NCBI GenBank assembly: GCA_964477275.1
Contig: CAYZDV010000074.1
Coordinates: forward strand, 1 to 9,713
Reading direction: 5' to 3'
Length of the DNA stretch: 9,713 nt
From: CAYZDV01 sp964477275
Lineage (GTDB): Bacteria > Acidobacteriota > Aminicenantia > Aminicenantales > Aminicenantaceae
Position numbers and translations under genes: made by a program. Each line of letters begins with the position of its first letter. Position 1 is the first letter of the stretch. The notes beneath the pieces were generated by a model that was not told the DNA's origin, ran no database searches, and saw nothing but the letters and a program-made list of their open reading frames with translations. Positions 6,760 through 9,713 of this stretch are shown here, one piece after another.

Positions 6760-8607
6760 ATGGCACACTCTCCGCAAAAAGCATCGACTGAAAATTCTCC
6801 TCTTTTTTCTGCCTTCAGTGACCTCGACCGCTGGAAGGAATTCCTGCCCGAACGAGTGGTAATCAAGAGAGCAAAAGCGGTTCTCAGCCTTTTCGCCAAA
6901 GCCTTCTCTTCCATAAAAATTTATCCCGCAGAGAATCCTATAGCCACCGAGCTCATTCGTTCCTTCTATAACAAAATGGAGGAATTCCTTGCGGAATTCG
7001 AAGAATTGAAGCTCATCGTTCAGGAATTCTGCTTTTCTTTCAACGGCGAGACGGTCTTCCAGGAAGAAGGAAAGAAGTCCAGCCTGCCCTTTCTCTTCTT
7101 TAAGGATGGAATGAGAGAACTGGCTTTCTCCAGAGGGCTGGCGAGGGAAGAGCTGGAAGATTTCCTGAAAATCATCAAAGAGAACTCCGACCTCCCCCCC
7201 GAAGATAGCGACATCGTCAACTCTCTCTGGTCGAGGGATTTTGCCCATATCCGCTATTTTGCCGTCGATGAATTCATCGAACCTGACTGTCTGGATGAGG
7301 TCGAGGAGCTCGAGTCGCTTATGAATAAAGAAGCGTTCACCAAAGGAGAAATCCACCTCACTCCGAAAGACCGTCACGATTTCCGCAGAAGAAGCCTGCT
7401 TCTGGGCCTTCGGCCGCTCAGCGGGAACGATGCGGTAAACGAAGAAATCAACCTCGAGGGCCTGCCAATCCCTTTTCTGGCCTCAAATATGGCGGCCAAA
7501 GAAAGCCCCGAGTTAGAATCCATGCTCGCGGGCCTTCGCTCCACGCATCCGATGACCGAAATGATTGTCCTCCTCTTCGAAATCCTTTACCTGGAGGACA
7601 GGCTGGAGCCCTGTTCGATGATCATCCATCACCTCGGCAAGCTCTATAAAGATGCCGTCTCCAGAAGCCTGTTCACTCTGGCCTCCCTGATCCTCTGCCG
7701 CCTCCAGGAGTTGATGGAAGCGCTCCCCGAGCCAAGCAGGGAAAAAAAGGAGCTCCTCGATAAAACCCTCCGGAATTTCAAGGGCGACAGCTTTCTCCTC
7801 TACCTGAAAAAGATTTTCCTGAACGGCCAGATTGAAAACTTTGATTCCTTCTTCCAGTACCTGAAGCACATCGGAACTAACGCCCTTCCTCTGGCAGGTG
7901 ATATATGGGAAGAAACAAAGGACCCCGCCATCCGCCAGAAAGCCTCCCAGGTCCTCTTCGAAATCGGAAAAGAGGATATCCCCTCGCTCGCGGGCCTCGG
8001 CCAAAATCACCGGCTTTCTCTCACCAGAGAAGTGGTGCGCATCCTGGGCCAAACAGGCGATGAGAAAGCCTTCTCTTATCTTCGCGCCTTCTCCGCTCAC
8101 GAAGACAAGGAGGTCAGACTGGCCGTCATCCACTCTCTGAGAAATATAAAAAATGGAGACCCCAACTCCATCCTGAGAGAATTCCTGTCAGATGAGGACG
8201 ATGACGTGCGCATCTCGGCGGCGATGAGCCTTCAGCAGGGTGAGGATATTCCCACCTTTCATTTTGTCAAGAAGCTGGCCGAACAAAAGGGCTTCCGTGA
8301 AAGAAGAAAGCAGGAGAAGAAGGCGCTGCTCGAATTCCTCGCAGCGACGAAATCCAAAGAGGCATGCTCTCTGCTCCGGTTCCTTCTTAAAAAATGGTCG
8401 CTGATCTCAAGGGCCAAACAGAATGAAACGCGGCTCTGCACAGTCTCCGCCCTCGAGCTCATGGATGCTCCCGAAGCCCGGAAAATTCTCGAGGAAGGAA
8501 CAAGAATTAAAAACAGGACCATCAGGTTGGCCTGCAGGCTGGCCTTGAGGAAACTCAGCCAGAACTTCCACTCAAATACTCCGTTGACAGGCGAACAGAA
8601 TGCATGA
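6760..8607 (+). CDS. HEAT-repeat scaffold protein with cluster-specific N-terminal domain
   Basis: A 615-residue soluble protein. After a variable 35-residue leader, residues 36-172 carry the shared domain: FAKAFSSIKIYPAENPIATE (45-64), strands near IVQEFCFSFNGETVF (86-100), MRELAFSRGLAREELEDFLK (118-137) and AHIRYFAVDEF (162-172). A Glu-rich linker (175-260) and helical middle (262-370) follow. Residues about 373-600 are clear HEAT repeats: PAIRQKASQVLFEIGKED (389-406), LTREVVRILGQTGDEKAF (421-438), KEVRLAVIHSLRNIKNGD (450-467), DDVRISAAMSLQQGED (481-496) and TIRLACRLALRKLSQ (587-601). The Asp-Val-Arg-x-x-Ala-x-x-x-Leu pattern is that of the HEAT_2/PBS-lyase HEAT class. Such repeats mediate protein binding; no enzyme motif is present. 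GAGAGGG 9 nt before ATG 6760 supports the start. It occupies the same position relative to an HD-GYP gene as the protein at 3133-5064 and is probably its diverged paralogue. Confidence 0.9.
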   Translation: MAHSPQKASTENSPLFSAFSDLDRWKEFLPERVVIKRAKAVLSLFAKAFSSIKIYPAENPIATELIRSFYNKMEEFLAEFEELKLIVQEFCFSFNGETVFQEEGKKSSLPFLFFKDGMRELAFSRGLAREELEDFLKIIKENSDLPPEDSDIVNSLWSRDFAHIRYFAVDEFIEPDCLDEVEELESLMNKEAFTKGEIHLTPKDRHDFRRRSLLLGLRPLSGNDAVNEEINLEGLPIPFLASNMAAKESPELESMLAGLRSTHPMTEMIVLLFEILYLEDRLEPCSMIIHHLGKLYKDAVSRSLFTLASLILCRLQELMEALPEPSREKKELLDKTLRNFKGDSFLLYLKKIFLNGQIENFDSFFQYLKHIGTNALPLAGDIWEETKDPAIRQKASQVLFEIGKEDIPSLAGLGQNHRLSLTREVVRILGQTGDEKAFSYLRAFSAHEDKEVRLAVIHSLRNIKNGDPNSILREFLSDEDDDVRISAAMSLQQGEDIPTFHFVKKLAEQKGFRERRKQEKKALLEFLAATKSKEACSLLRFLLKKWSLISRAKQNETRLCTVSALELMDAPEARKILEEGTRIKNRTIRLACRLALRKLSQNFHSNTPLTGEQNA

Positions 8608-8620
8608 TTTTAGAGGAGAA

Positions 8621-9713
8621 ATGCTTCAAGAACAGTCAAAAGAAGACGCTGCTCTCTCTCGAAAAGCCGTGTCCCAGAAGGTGCAAGAGGTCTTTGTCCG
8701 CTTTTCCTCGATTTTGAAAACCGCGCAGATCTACGACCCCAGCAATCTCACCTTCAAAGAGCAGCTCGGCCCTCTCCATGCGCTTCTCCAGGATATCCTG
8801 CGAGAAGAAGGGCAGGCTCTCTTTCAGTTTCAGGAGAACACGCTGTTTTTCAACAACAACCGGATTAAGTTTGATTTTGCCAGCTACAACCATTTCAAAT
8901 CCCTGGCCAGGGAGTTCCGGAAGAAAGAGTGCGGAATCATCGAGTTCGAGCCGGGTATCGATGAGGAGGAACTTTCGAAATTCATTGTTCTTCTCGCCAC
9001 TTTTCGGGAAGAAAAGGAAAGCTCCTTCGAAGATTTTCAAAGAGAACTGGAGGCAAGAAGAATCGATCACGTCTCTCTCTCCAGGCTCCACCCTTACGAT
9101 GCCGTGGCCTGGATGAAGACAGAGCAGGTCAAAAAGGTTGCCAAAAAAATTTTCTTCAAAAGCATGACTCATCTCAAACGGTCCTTTCCAATAGAACGGC
9201 AGAAAAAGAAGCTCGACCTGAAGACCTCCCGCCGGCTCATCCAATCCATCGTCAACCTCATCAGCAAGGATGAATCGTTCATGATCGGCATGACCAACAT
9301 CAAGAATTACGACGAGTACACCGTCAACCACTCGGCAAACGTGGCCGTCCTGTCCCTCTGTTTCGGAAGACGTCTGGGCCTGGAAAAAGAAGAGCTGCTC
9401 GAGCTGGGTTTAAGCGCCTTCTTCCATGATATCGGCAAACTGGGCATTCCTAAAGAACTCCTGGAAAAAAAGGAGATGTTGACTGAGGAAGAAAGACAAA
9501 TCATGGAAAAGCATACCATCCACGGTGTGGAGAAACTGCTCAACTTGAAAGACTCAAGCAATCTTCCTGTCAAGGCGCTATATGTCGCCCTGGAACACCA
9601 TGCCTGGACAAACCTCACCGGCTACCCCAGATACTGGAAAAAAGACACCATCAGCATGTACAGCAAGATCGTCAAAATCTGTGATTTCTTCGATTCTGTG
9701 ACTACCGAAAGGC
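8621..9713 (+). CDS. HD-GYP domain phosphodiesterase with cluster-specific N-terminal domain (partial, runs off window)
   Basis: 364 residues are visible; the C-terminus lies beyond the window. Residues 22-160 are the shared domain: FVRFSSILKTAQIYDPSNLTF (25-45), QFQENTLFFNNNRIKF (69-84), CGIIEFEPGIDEEELSKFIV (104-123) and IDHVSLSRL (148-156). A helical linker (160-225) leads to an HD-GYP domain: H237 (NHSANVAVLS), H269-D270 with K273 (FFHDIGKLGIPKELL), H298 (KHTIHGVE), H326-H327 and GYP at 334-336 (HHAWTNLTGYP), and D355 in CDFFDSVTTER. Metal-site residues are present; the Asp-Gly before GYP is replaced by Asn-Leu. Cyclic-di-GMP hydrolysis is the family expectation. Two in-frame starts are possible: ATG 8621, preceded by AGAGGAG at very short spacing, or ATG 8600 (adds MHDFRGE), which overlaps the previous gene by 8 nt. 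Either way it is tightly coupled to the HEAT gene upstream. Confidence 0.9.
   Translation, partial: MLQEQSKEDAALSRKAVSQKVQEVFVRFSSILKTAQIYDPSNLTFKEQLGPLHALLQDILREEGQALFQFQENTLFFNNNRIKFDFASYNHFKSLAREFRKKECGIIEFEPGIDEEELSKFIVLLATFREEKESSFEDFQRELEARRIDHVSLSRLHPYDAVAWMKTEQVKKVAKKIFFKSMTHLKRSFPIERQKKKLDLKTSRRLIQSIVNLISKDESFMIGMTNIKNYDEYTVNHSANVAVLSLCFGRRLGLEKEELLELGLSAFFHDIGKLGIPKELLEKKEMLTEEERQIMEKHTIHGVEKLLNLKDSSNLPVKALYVALEHHAWTNLTGYPRYWKKDTISMYSKIVKICDFFDSVTTER

Noticed and set aside
6838..7029. Four GAATTC sites within 190 bases
   Set aside because: All are in-frame Glu-Phe codons in helical Glu-rich protein; explained by coding.
6724..7377. 217-codon minus-strand frame opposite the HEAT-repeat gene (also 7513-8133)
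   Set aside because: Acidic, Phe/Glu-rich antisense translations mirror the Lys/Glu-rich sense strand; no independent support.
8636..9331. 231-codon minus-strand frame opposite the last HD-GYP gene
   Set aside because: Shadow of the sense gene, whose shared domain and HD-GYP motifs are clear.
1..9713. CRISPR arrays, tRNA/rRNA genes, insertion sequences, integrase or attachment sites
   Set aside because: No regularly spaced repeats, RNA-gene signatures, transposase or integrase motifs were seen on reading both strands.

Overview
The window reads as part of a chromosome from a diderm (Gram-negative-type) bacterium of roughly 50% GC. Support for an outer membrane comes from an OmpH/Skp-family periplasmic chaperone and a small outer-membrane beta-barrel protein, both with signal peptides. 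Composition, Lys/Glu-rich proteins and the abundance of HD-GYP plus HEAT-repeat proteins suit Acidobacteriota/Aminicenantota-like or deltaproteobacterial-type lineages. That placement is a weak inference. There are no rRNA, tRNA, CRISPR or insertion-sequence signatures.

Layout: (1) 1-664 is a promoter with a perfect 19-bp palindrome over its -35 box, then an OmpH/Skp-like gene. (2) 665-1148 is a non-coding stretch with small inverted repeats. (3) 1149-1610 is a 153-residue beta-barrel protein. (4) 1697-2656, on the minus strand and convergent to it, is a four-helix membrane protein with an HD-GYP-type domain that keeps its metal-site residues but has lost the GYP signature. (5) 2657-3132 is a divergent intergenic region with a long open frame that lacks a start codon. 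(6) 3133-6406 is a tightly overlapped gene pair: a large helical/HEAT-like protein, then a soluble HD-GYP protein. (7) 6407-6759 is a regulatory gap with a putative promoter surrounded by repeated TCACCC/GGGTGA motifs. (8) 6760 to the window end is a second pair of the same plan: a HEAT-repeat protein, then an HD-GYP protein cut off by the window edge.

The main discovery is in (6)-(8). All four consecutive plus-strand proteins begin with the same roughly 130-150-residue domain, although they are strongly diverged. Its hallmarks are a K-x-(Y/I)Y-P-x-x-(H/N)-P-like helix, a beta hairpin, and a G-(V/I/L)-x-x-EEL-x-x-F helix followed by an I-x-(H/N)-(V/I) strand. In each pair one member couples this domain to a HEAT-like helical scaffold and the other couples it to an HD-GYP domain, the usual cyclic-di-GMP phosphodiesterase fold. 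The simplest reading is a duplicated two-gene module in which the shared domain lets scaffold and enzyme assemble or sense a common partner. None of the four has a visible signal peptide or membrane helix, so the module should be cytosolic. The membrane-bound HD-GYP protein at 1697-2656 points to cyclic-dinucleotide signalling as a theme of the locus.
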